Source of the DNA: Clostridia bacterium
Lineage (GTDB): Bacteria > Bacillota > Clostridia > UBA1212
DNA length: 39,403 nt
Direction: 5' to 3'
NCBI GenBank assembly: GCA_017848335.1
Contig: JAGDAX010000169.1
Span: forward strand, 1 to 39,403
Within the stretch, counting starts at the first letter, position 1. Every line of letters starts with the position of its first letter. This document shows, one piece after another, positions 24,485-31,622 of this stretch. The notes below the pieces were generated by a model. That model was not told the origin of the DNA. It saw only the letters and a list, made by a program, of their open reading frames with translations, and ran no database searches. The position numbers were made by a program, and so were the translations under genes.

Positions 24485-26800
24485 TTATTTACAGTTGTTC
24501 CTGAGGTCGGTGCGCTTGATTTTGCCGCTGATCGTCTTTGGAAGCTCGGGTACGAAATCGACGATTCTTGGGTACTTGTATGGCGCGGTCTGCTTCTTGA
24601 CGTAGTTCTGGATTTCCTTCTTGAGCTCGTCTGTGGGAACGGTTCCCTTGGTGAGGACGACGGTGGCTTTGACGACCTGGCCTCTTATCGGGTCGGGGGC
24701 GCCTGTAACAGCGCATTCGAGCACGTATGGGAGTTCCATGATGACGCTCTCGATTTCGAAGGGGCCGATGCGGTAGCCGGAGGACTTGATGAGGTCGTCG
24801 GTTCTTCCGACGTACCAGAAGTACCCGTCCTCGTCGCGCCAGGCGGTGTCGCCGGTGTGGTAAATGCCGTCGTGCCAGGCGAGGTTGGTGTTCTCCTCGT
24901 CATTGTAATAGCCCAGGAAGAGGCCGACCTGAGAGCCGCCTTTCTCTGCATAGACTACTATCTCGCCCACGTCGCCGGGCTTTGAGGGCTTGCCGTCGGG
25001 ATCGATAAGTCCCACGTTGTACATTGGGGAGGGCTTGCCCATGGAGCCTACCTTGGGAGTCATGCCGGTAAGGTTACCGACTGTGAGCGTGGTCTCGGTC
25101 TGGCCGAAGGCCTCCATTATCTTGAGGCCGGTAAGCCGCAGGAAGCACTGGAATACCTCCGGGTTGAGCGCCTCTCCGGCGACGGTGGCATACCTTAGGC
25201 TTGAGAGGTCGTAGCTCTCGAGGTTGTCCTTGATGAAGAAGCGGTACATTGTCGGCGGCGCGCAGAAGGTCGTGATGTTGTACTTCGCGAACATGGGAAG
25301 AATCTCTTCGGATCTGAATCTGTCGAAATCGTACACGAAAACAGCGGCGCCGCAGAGCCATTGCCCGTAAAGCTTTCCCCAGAGGGCCTTGCCCCAGCCG
25401 GTGTCGGAAATGGTGAAGTGGATGCCCTGAGGGTCGACCTTATGCCAGTAGCGTGCGGTTATGAAGTGGCCAAGAGCGTATGTGTGTGCGTGGACAGCGA
25501 TCTTCGGGTAGCCCGTGGTGCCTGAGGTGAAGAACATTATCGCGGGTTCGTTGCCCTGCGGTCTGTCTGCCGCAGGCGCTGTATAAACGTCGCTGAACAT
25601 CTCGAGGTCGCTGTTGAAGTCCTTCCAGCCGTCTCTTTCGGCGCCCACAAGCACCTTGATCTCGAGGCTCGGACTTTTTGGCTCCGCAAGGTCGATCTCC
25701 TTCGCAACGTTTCCGTCAGCAGTTGCCAGCACGGCCTTGACGCCAGCGGCGTTGAACCTGTATGTGAAGTCGTGCTCGACCAGCTGGTTGGTGGCGGGAA
25801 TTGCCACGGCGCCAAGCTTGTGAAGCGCGAGAATAGAAAACCAGAACTGATAGTGCCTCTTCAGCACCAGCATTACGCGGTCTCCTTTTTTGATGCCAAG
25901 CGATTTGAGGTAATTTGCGGTCTTGTTGGAATATCTTCTGATATCCGCGAAGGTAAACCGGTGCTCCTCGCCGGTGGTGCTGACGTGAAGCATTGCAAGC
26001 CTCCCGGGCTCTCTTTCGGCGATCCTGTCGACGACGTCGAACCCGAAATTGAAAACGTCCGTGTTCTTGAATCTTATGTCGGCAAGGTTTCCGTGGCCGT
26101 CCTCGGTGAGCTCGATGAAATCCTCGTAAATATAAGCGGGATAATTGTAAACGTCGCCCGGGGCGGATCGTTCCTCCGCCGTCGGAGCTTCCACGTCTAC
26201 CGACGCCGGCTGCTCGTAGAACAGCGCGTTGCCGGTGCTGTCTGTCAGAATCGCCAGGAATTCGCAGGGGGCGCCGCCTATGGCGACCATTCCGTGAGGT
26301 GTCTCGCTGTTGTAATAGACGCTGTCGCCGGCGTTCAGTATCTCAAAATGCGTTCCGATCTGCACGCGAAGGCTGCCCTTTAACACGTAATCGAATTCGA
26401 CTCCGCGATGGGATGAAAGACGAATGCCGGCTTCCTCCGCGCCTTCAACGTACGGTGCCGTCACAAGGAAGGGCTCGGTCTGCTTGTCCTTAAAATTGAC
26501 GGCAAGGTGATTGTAGCTGAAGCCCTTGCGGCGGGCGAGAGGGAAGCCTTCGCCGTTCCTGACCACCTGATATGTGGACAGCTTCGGATTTTCGCCGGAC
26601 AATAGATCGTACACGTCAAGGCCGAATATTTTTGCGCATTTGTACAAAAAGGTAAAGGAGAAATCGGTGGTGCCGGTTTCGTATTCCTTGTATTGACGCT
26701 CTGAAATGCCGATGATATCCGCCATCTCGGCGGTGGATTTACCTGCGAGCGCTCTCGCTTCTTTAACTCTCTCGGCAATTACTTTTAACTGGTTTTCCAT
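24485..26800 (-). CDS. fusion of XRE repressor, cupin sensor and AMP-forming acyl-CoA synthetase
   Basis: One continuous 771-residue frame holds three modules. Residues 1-68 are an XRE helix-turn-helix (AERVKEARALAGKSTAEMA, ISERQYKEYE). Residues about 110-190 are a cupin with His131, Glu135 and His169 (SSHRGVEFDYVLKG, PHG), as in XRE-cupin regulators. Residues 220-771 are a complete ANL-family ligase. It has the P-loop FFTSGTTGYPK (423-433), EAFGQTETT (563-571), YHTGDTAWRDEDGY with Asp651, and the catalytic Lys760 in TISGKIKR. The ligase activates a carboxylate as acyl-AMP and then forms a CoA thioester; medium-chain or aryl acids are likely. The design suggests a regulator that senses or makes its own ligand. 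GGAGG lies 5 nt before the ATG. The promoter region carries operator-like repeats. Confidence 0.92.
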   Translation of the reverse strand: MENQLKVIAERVKEARALAGKSTAEMADIIGISERQYKEYETGTTDFSFTFLYKCAKIFGLDVYDLLSGENPKLSTYQVVRNGEGFPLARRKGFSYNHLAVNFKDKQTEPFLVTAPYVEGAEEAGIRLSSHRGVEFDYVLKGSLRVQIGTHFEILNAGDSVYYNSETPHGMVAIGGAPCEFLAILTDSTGNALFYEQPASVDVEAPTAEERSAPGDVYNYPAYIYEDFIELTEDGHGNLADIRFKNTDVFNFGFDVVDRIAEREPGRLAMLHVSTTGEEHRFTFADIRRYSNKTANYLKSLGIKKGDRVMLVLKRHYQFWFSILALHKLGAVAIPATNQLVEHDFTYRFNAAGVKAVLATADGNVAKEIDLAEPKSPSLEIKVLVGAERDGWKDFNSDLEMFSDVYTAPAADRPQGNEPAIMFFTSGTTGYPKIAVHAHTYALGHFITARYWHKVDPQGIHFTISDTGWGKALWGKLYGQWLCGAAVFVYDFDRFRSEEILPMFAKYNITTFCAPPTMYRFFIKDNLESYDLSSLRYATVAGEALNPEVFQCFLRLTGLKIMEAFGQTETTLTVGNLTGMTPKVGSMGKPSPMYNVGLIDPDGKPSKPGDVGEIVVYAEKGGSQVGLFLGYYNDEENTNLAWHDGIYHTGDTAWRDEDGYFWYVGRTDDLIKSSGYRIGPFEIESVIMELPYVLECAVTGAPDPIRGQVVKATVVLTKGTVPTDELKKEIQNYVKKQTAPYKYPRIVDFVPELPKTISGKIKRTDLRNNCK

Positions 26801-26840
26801 TTCAACCTCCCGGTTGTGTTCAGAAGTTATGTTACTTAAA

Positions 26841-26891
26841 ATTTACTGATTCTTAACATTTACTTGATCTTGTAATTATCGTTTCACAAGA
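26841..26891 (-). promoter_or_regulatory. operator-like repeats at the XRE-cupin-ligase promoter
   Basis: Two direct repeats, ATTTACTGATTCTT (26841-26854) and ATTTACTTGATCTT (26858-26871), adjoin an inverted repeat TCTTGT-N12-ACAAGA (26868-26891). The inverted repeat begins 10 bp downstream of the -10 box, over the expected transcription start. Autoregulation by the gene's own XRE domain is an inference. Confidence 0.6.
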
Positions 26892-26900
26892 TTTCCGTTT

Positions 26901-26929
26901 CGTATAGTTTACGAGGCGTATTAAGGCAA
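26901..26929 (-). promoter_or_regulatory. promoter for the XRE-cupin-ligase gene
   Basis: On the minus strand TTGCCT (26924-26929), a 17-bp spacer and TATACG (26901-26906) lie about 100 bp before the ATG. The boxes are moderate matches. Confidence 0.55.
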
Positions 26930-27022
26930 CAGATTCGCGCGAAGGGTTCGCGCCGGCACATTCCCGGCGGGATCCCCGGTGAACGTTCAGTGAAAATCCG
27001 TTGACATAAATTTTACCCGGGT

Positions 27023-28234
27023 TTACTCCGTTACCACGCTCACGTGCTCTTTGAGGTAATCGAGCACAAACTCGATAATGATGGAATTGCAGACGTTCTC
27101 GATCCCCACTTCCTCGACAAGCTGCTTCGGGCTTTCATAATTGTAATTCTCCGCGATAAGAGCCGCCTTTTCGTCAAATTCCGCCTGGGACAGCGTGAAT
27201 TTTTCGTTCTGGCAGATCGCCGACATGATCCCCTTGGTGGCAACCTGATATCTCGCGAGCTCGTTGAAATCCTCCTCGGAGGAAAGCCCGCCGTAGGCGT
27301 AGTAGAGATAGACTTCAGTCGTCACGCCGTATGTTCTTGCGGCGTCCTCCACGCTCCTTTTGAAGGAATCGATCTCGATCTGCGGGAGCTCCTTGAAGGT
27401 CGACTCTGTGTAAAGCTTGTACATGATGGTGCTCTCGAGATTATCCTCAAAGGATTGCTCGCGGTCACGGGTCAGCTCCCCGGTAATATATTGCCTGTAC
27501 TCGGCGGCGGTGGTGTAGGAGGGCGTGAATTCCTCGCTGTCATCGGTCTTGGTCTCGTCGAAGTTTCTCTTCTCGGCGTCCGAAAGGAGCTTCGCGGATT
27601 CGTCGCTGAGGCCCGGCAAAATATGGTGGATGAGTATCTCAAACGTCACGTCCTTATTCTCGAGGTCTCTGTTCTGGGGGTAGGAGGAGGGGAAGGTGAC
27701 CGTAATGTCAAAGGGGGTGCCTGCCTTGTGCCCGACAATACTCTCCTCGAACCCTGGAATGAAATGCCCCGAGCCGAGCATCGTGTAGTTGTAATACGCA
27801 ATTCCTCCCGTGAGGGGGCCTTCCTCAGTCCTGCCGCTGTAATCAAAGCAGATGATGTCGCCTTCCTTGCATTCTATCCCGGCGGGAACCAGCTTTACGA
27901 GCTCGTCGTAAATTCCGTCAATTACAGGCGGGTCGGCGGTGAAGTCGTTCCGCTGCGCAATGACCGTGATCGCATCCAGATACATTTGGGCAACGTCCTC
28001 GTCGGTCACCGTAAGATTCTTTGTGACAGTCACATTGTTGTAGTCCGCAAGCTTGTCGATGTATGATACGTCGTAGGACGCATAGGTGTTGAGGCCCTTC
28101 AGAATGTCTGAATCCGAGGAGGGCTTATTCGTCTGCTGAGGCTGCGGCTGATTCCCCTTATCGCATCCAGCAAAAGCGGTGGCGATAAGGATTATTGCGA
28201 TAATTGTGCAAATGATTGAAATTGTTTTTTTCAT
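27023..28234 (-). CDS. secreted lipoprotein with FKBP and trigger-factor-like chaperone domains
   Basis: This 403-residue protein begins with a lipoprotein signal (KK, a hydrophobic core, then FAGC), giving Cys24 as the lipidated residue and a low-complexity tether rich in Gln, Pro and Ser. Residues 122-205 are an FKBP-type prolyl isomerase (GDIICFDYSG, GSGHFIPGFEESIVGHKAG, then VTFEILIHHI). Residues about 235-400 are helical and resemble the C-terminal chaperone arms of trigger factor (FEDNLESTIMYKLYTES, LARYQVATKG). The N-terminal ribosome-binding domain is missing. It probably folds exported proteins at the outer face of the membrane, as PrsA does in Bacillus with a different isomerase type. 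It follows prfC by 84 bp on the same strand. Confidence 0.87.
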   Translation of the reverse strand: MKKTISIICTIIAIILIATAFAGCDKGNQPQPQQTNKPSSDSDILKGLNTYASYDVSYIDKLADYNNVTVTKNLTVTDEDVAQMYLDAITVIAQRNDFTADPPVIDGIYDELVKLVPAGIECKEGDIICFDYSGRTEEGPLTGGIAYYNYTMLGSGHFIPGFEESIVGHKAGTPFDITVTFPSSYPQNRDLENKDVTFEILIHHILPGLSDESAKLLSDAEKRNFDETKTDDSEEFTPSYTTAAEYRQYITGELTRDREQSFEDNLESTIMYKLYTESTFKELPQIEIDSFKRSVEDAARTYGVTTEVYLYYAYGGLSSEEDFNELARYQVATKGIMSAICQNEKFTLSQAEFDEKAALIAENYNYESPKQLVEEVGIENVCNSIIIEFVLDYLKEHVSVVTE

Positions 28235-28272
28235 GAGATTAATTCCCTTTGCGAAGTCAATAGGTGAGTCTG

Positions 28273-28327
28273 TTTGCGAATAATTGTTGTTTGTGAATAA
28301 ATACTGTTTGCGAAATTTTTATTTGCG
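28273..28327 (-). repeat. 17-bp tandem repeat at the prfC 3' end
   Basis: On the plus strand TTTGCG/TTTGTG occurs at 28273, 28290, 28307 and 28322 (spacing 17, 17 and 15). On the minus strand the first unit is the prfC end CGCAAATAA. The array fills most of the gap to the lipoprotein gene. Confidence 0.8.
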
Positions 28328-29911
28328 GATGTCGGTGAGCCTGAGCCCGGGATTCTTGTCGAGGGCCCTGTCGACGCTCCATTCGTTCTCGAAAATGAGA
28401 ACCACGTCGCCCCGGTCGTCTTCCGCAATGATCGTCTGGCTCGGCAGCTGCAGCCTGCGGGGGTCCGCCACGGCGGACTCGATCCATCGCGCGTAATGGT
28501 GAGGCATTATGCTTATCGAGATGGGGCAGCCGTATTCCGCCTCAAGCCTGTACTGGAGCACCTCGAACTGGAGCACGCCCACGGCGCCGATTATGAGAGT
28601 CTCGACTCCGATATCGAGCTGCTTGAAGGCCTGCACGGCGCCTTCCTGGGTAAGCTGCTGTATGCCCTTCTGGAACTGCTTGCGCTTCATGGAATCCTTG
28701 AAGGTCACTCTTGCAAAATGCTCGGACGGGAACGTGGGAATGTCGTCGTATTTAAGCTTTGAATCCGTGGAGGACAGCGTGTCGCCTATGTGGAAAATGC
28801 CCTGGTCGAAGAGCCCGATAATATCACCCGCGTAAGCCTCCTCGACAATGCTGCGTTCCTGGGCCATAAACTGCGTGGGCTGCGACAGCTTGACCTTGTG
28901 CTCGCCCTGACCGTGGAAGGCCTCGCAGCCTTTTTCGAACTTGCCGGAGCATATGCGCATAAACGCAAGCCTGTCCCTGTGGGCGGGATTCATGTTTGCC
29001 TGGATTTTGAATATAAAGCCGGAGAAGGGCGTCTCCACGGGGTCGACGATGGTCTCGCCGGCAAGCCTGGCCTGAGGGCAGGGAGCCATCTTGATGAATT
29101 CAAGCAGGAAGGGGAGCACGCCGAAATTTGTCATCGCCGAACCGAAGAATACGGGAGTCAGCTGACCCGAAAGAACGCGGCCGGGATCAAATTCTTCGCC
29201 CGCCATATCGAGAAGCTCTATCTCCTCCATAAGCCTTCCGTGGTAATAGTCCCCAAGCGTTTTGGCGAATGCCTCGTCGTCGCAGCTTCCGGTGGTCGAA
29301 TTGACAAAGGAGGTGCCGTGGTTGCCGCCGTCAAAAAGCTCAATAAGCTTTTTCTGCCTGTCGTAAATGCCTTTAAAGTCGCCGTCCGTGCCGATGGGCC
29401 AGTTCATCGGATAGGAGGAAATGCCCAGCACGTCCTCGATCTCCTTCATGAGGTCGAAGGGGTTTTTGGCGGCCCGGTCCATCTTGTTGATGAACGTAAA
29501 GATCGGGATGCCGCGCATTTTGCAGACGTGGAAAAGCTTGATGGTCTGGGCTTCGACGCCCTTGGCGCCGTCAATGAGCATTACCGCCGAATCGGCGGCC
29601 ATGAGCGTTCTGTAGGTGTCCTCGGAAAAATCCTGGTGTCCCGGCGTATCAAGAATATTGATGCAGTAGTTGTCATATTCAAACTGAAGCACGGAGGAGG
29701 TGACAGAGATGCCTCTTTGCTTCTCGATTTCCATCCAGTCGGAGACGGCGTGCTTGCCTGCCTTCCGCGCCTTCACGGAGCCTGCAAGTCTGATGGCCCC
29801 GCCGTAAAGCAAAAGCTTCTCGGTCATGGTTGTTTTTCCGGCGTCAGGGTGGGAAATTATGGCGAAGGTCCTTCTCCGTGATACCTCTTTTGAGATTGCG
29901 TTTGTGTCCAT
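28319..29911 (-). CDS. prfC: peptide chain release factor 3
   Basis: RF3 is a GTPase that releases RF1 and RF2 from the ribosome after termination. The G motifs are SHPDAGKTT (20-28), DTPGHQDFSEDTYRTL and NKMDRA. The rest matches RF3, including MAPCPQARLAGE, FIFKIQANMNPAHRDRLAF and FEVLQYRLEAEYG. At 530 residues from the ATG at 29911 it has the normal length. The frame extends to 29980, but the extra 23 residues are not family-like. GGAG lies about 12 nt before the ATG. Its last codons form the first unit of a 17-bp repeat. Confidence 0.98.
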   Translation of the reverse strand: MDTNAISKEVSRRRTFAIISHPDAGKTTMTEKLLLYGGAIRLAGSVKARKAGKHAVSDWMEIEKQRGISVTSSVLQFEYDNYCINILDTPGHQDFSEDTYRTLMAADSAVMLIDGAKGVEAQTIKLFHVCKMRGIPIFTFINKMDRAAKNPFDLMKEIEDVLGISSYPMNWPIGTDGDFKGIYDRQKKLIELFDGGNHGTSFVNSTTGSCDDEAFAKTLGDYYHGRLMEEIELLDMAGEEFDPGRVLSGQLTPVFFGSAMTNFGVLPFLLEFIKMAPCPQARLAGETIVDPVETPFSGFIFKIQANMNPAHRDRLAFMRICSGKFEKGCEAFHGQGEHKVKLSQPTQFMAQERSIVEEAYAGDIIGLFDQGIFHIGDTLSSTDSKLKYDDIPTFPSEHFARVTFKDSMKRKQFQKGIQQLTQEGAVQAFKQLDIGVETLIIGAVGVLQFEVLQYRLEAEYGCPISISIMPHHYARWIESAVADPRRLQLPSQTIIAEDDRGDVVLIFENEWSVDRALDKNPGLRLTDIRK

Positions 29912-30295
29912 GTAATTATATGCTCCGAAAATAATAATTCTGAAACCGTATCTTTGTCTGATGCCCGCCTTTCCCGACAATGCGATCGATTCGCCGCCGC
30001 GGATTGTGCAGGCAGTATGATATGTGGTATAATCATTTTGAGAGTTTTTGACCGTAACGGCGGCGCGAAACTCTAACTTTATATTATATTAAATACACGA
30101 TGAATAATCAATTTATTTCGTGTGCGTGAGGCTGCAGAAGCTTGCAGAGCTTCTGCAGGGATATGCCGGAACCGGGCCCGGTGATAAAGCGGTAATTCAG
30201 CCGGAATATCGCCGGCTCAAAGCCCGATCGTGAGTCCGGGAATCGTATTATCGCGGAAATAACTTGCGGATCGTTGCGGCAGGTGTTTAAAAGCA
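29912..30295. other. prfC/yigZ divergent intergenic region
   Basis: No gene is seen. A TATAAT at 30028-30033 (plus strand) has a weak TTGTGC -35 box 18 bp upstream, and could start a leader of about 260 nt for yigZ. That leader includes GAGTTT/AAACTC pairing (30040-30071) and the hairpins at 30132-30182. Confidence 0.5.
30132..30182 (+). promoter_or_regulatory. strong hairpin and palindrome in the yigZ leader
   Basis: CTGCAGAAGCT (30132-30142) pairs perfectly with 30148-30158 around a 5-nt loop. A perfect palindrome ACCGGGCCCGGT follows at 30171-30182. Neither has a T-run, so this does not look like a terminator. A regulatory leader structure or a protein site is possible. Confidence 0.6.
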
Positions 30296-30955
30296 ATGGA
30301 ACAGTCAGCAATGGAACATTCAAAAGAATTATCATACAAAATGCCTCTCGTAAGCGCCGCATTCAGCTTCACAGAAAAAAAGTCTGAATTCATAGGCCGC
30401 ATATATCCTGTTCTAAGTGACTCTGAGGCTGAATCAATAATCGAATCCGTCCGGAAATCAAATCCGGATGCGCGGCACAACGTATTTGCATACAGGCTGT
30501 ACGGAAGCGTTCTGAGGGAAAAATTCTCGGACGACGGAGAGCCCAAAGGCACCGGCGGCAAGCCCTGCCTGGACGTGATTCAAAAGAATGACGTCCATAA
30601 CGCTCTTATCGTGGTGACAAGGTATTTCGGCGGAATACTTCTCGGTGCGCCGGGCCTCACAAGAGCTTATTCCAAAGCCGCAGCAGGAGCGTTCGCGGAG
30701 GCTGAAATTATCGAGATGAGGCTTTGCAGGGGAATGGAACTGACGTTCGGTTACGACCTGTACGGTAAGATCAGCCGGTTCCTGGAGGGGAAGCCTCTGA
30801 AAACAGAGCCTCCCGTTTTCGCCGGGAACGTCAGGCTGAAGCTCAAGGTACCCGTCAGCGAATGCGAGAGGCTCACAAAGGATATTATCGACCTGACGTC
30901 AGCGGCCTGCGAGCTCCTGCTTCTTGAAGACAGCTTTTGCCATATAGAAGGCTGA
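30296..30955 (+). CDS. YigZ/IMPACT-family protein
   Basis: This 219-residue protein belongs to the UPF0029 (YigZ/IMPACT) family. The N-terminal domain has the hallmarks FSDDGEPKGTGGKPCLDVI and VVTRYFGGILLGAPGLTRAYSKA. The C-terminal domain (about 140-215) is the ferredoxin-like EF-G-IV-type fold of YigZ. The family is linked to translation control in eukaryotes, and its bacterial role is uncertain. The ATG at 30296 has AGGTG about 11 nt upstream; an in-frame ATG at 30311 has none. The last 57 bp overlap, in antisense, the 3' end of the convergent PAP2 gene. Confidence 0.93.
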   Translation: MEQSAMEHSKELSYKMPLVSAAFSFTEKKSEFIGRIYPVLSDSEAESIIESVRKSNPDARHNVFAYRLYGSVLREKFSDDGEPKGTGGKPCLDVIQKNDVHNALIVVTRYFGGILLGAPGLTRAYSKAAAGAFAEAEIIEMRLCRGMELTFGYDLYGKISRFLEGKPLKTEPPVFAGNVRLKLKVPVSECERLTKDIIDLTSAACELLLLEDSFCHIEG

Positions 30956-31444
30956 GACAGAGCAAAGAACCGCCAGAATGAAACCGCCGATTATGTCGGT
31001 GGGGTAGTGAACGTAGAGGTACATTCGCGAAAATGCCAGGAGCGCCGCCGCGAGAAGGGCGAATGCTCCCGGTATTTTTTTGTAATAAAACACAACGAGC
31101 GCCGTGTTGAAGCCTGCCAGCGTGTGGCCCGACGGGAATGAGTAGTCGCTCGGCTTTTTGATAAGCAGATCCGCGACGCCGATCAGCGCGTTGGCGTCGT
31201 TGTAGGGCCTGGGCCTTGCGAAAACGTTCTTCAGTATGAGATTCCCGATAAGAGTCCCCAGCGTCAGCGCCAAAAGCACCGTTACGCCGATTTTGCGTGT
31301 TTTTTTAAATATTATCAGCAGGACCGCGAGCGCGATGAAAACGACCGCTTCTCCGAGGTGCGTATAATACTTGAAAAATATATCCATACCGGGCGACTGA
31401 AGGTGCTCCTGTATTCCGTTCAGAAAAGATATTTCGGGGTTCAT
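30899..31444 (-). CDS. PAP2-family membrane phosphatase
   Basis: This 181-residue integral membrane protein has the three phosphatase motifs: KNVFARPRP (K-x6-RP), FPSGH and SRMYLYVHYPTD (SR-x5-H-x3-D). About five hydrophobic segments surround them. Such enzymes remove phosphate from undecaprenyl diphosphate or from phosphatidate and diacylglycerol pyrophosphate at the outer membrane face. A BcrC-like role in recycling the cell-wall lipid carrier is the first guess. The start is the ATG at 31444. The 3' end overlaps yigZ, which runs the other way. Confidence 0.93.
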   Translation of the reverse strand: MNPEISFLNGIQEHLQSPGMDIFFKYYTHLGEAVVFIALAVLLIIFKKTRKIGVTVLLALTLGTLIGNLILKNVFARPRPYNDANALIGVADLLIKKPSDYSFPSGHTLAGFNTALVVFYYKKIPGAFALLAAALLAFSRMYLYVHYPTDIIGGFILAVLCSVSAFYMAKAVFKKQELAGR

Positions 31445-31500
31445 TAATTTATTTCAGCTGCTATGCAGATCTAATACTATTACGTCGGAAAACGCCGGGA

Positions 31501-31622
31501 TTGCCCGCGGTTACGCATGATCAAAGCAATTACAAGCGATTGCACGCGATTCCGCGAAATTACACGCGATTACGCGTGATCGTACACGATCTTACATTGT
31601 CTTCCGAACGTAATGCGATTCA
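31501..31622 (-). repeat. 10-bp tandem repeat after the glycosidase gene
   Basis: A strict 10-bp rhythm runs over 31501-31600 (TTACGCATGA, TCAAAGCAAT, TACAAGCGAT, TGCACGCGAT and so on). On the minus strand the glycosidase stop reads TGAATCGCATTACG, which resembles the unit AATCGCGTGNA, so the array starts at the gene end. Confidence 0.85.

Noticed and set aside
25772-26383. 203-codon frame antisense to the XRE-cupin-ligase fusion
   Set aside because: It has no ribosome binding site or family motif, and the fusion gene is complete and intact.
27044-28066. 340-codon open frame antisense to the FKBP lipoprotein
   Set aside because: It lacks recognisable motifs and is rich in Val, Gly and Leu, as is usual for a shadow of a real gene.
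28790-29881. 363-codon open frame antisense to prfC
   Set aside because: prfC has all its GTPase motifs on the other strand; this frame has none.
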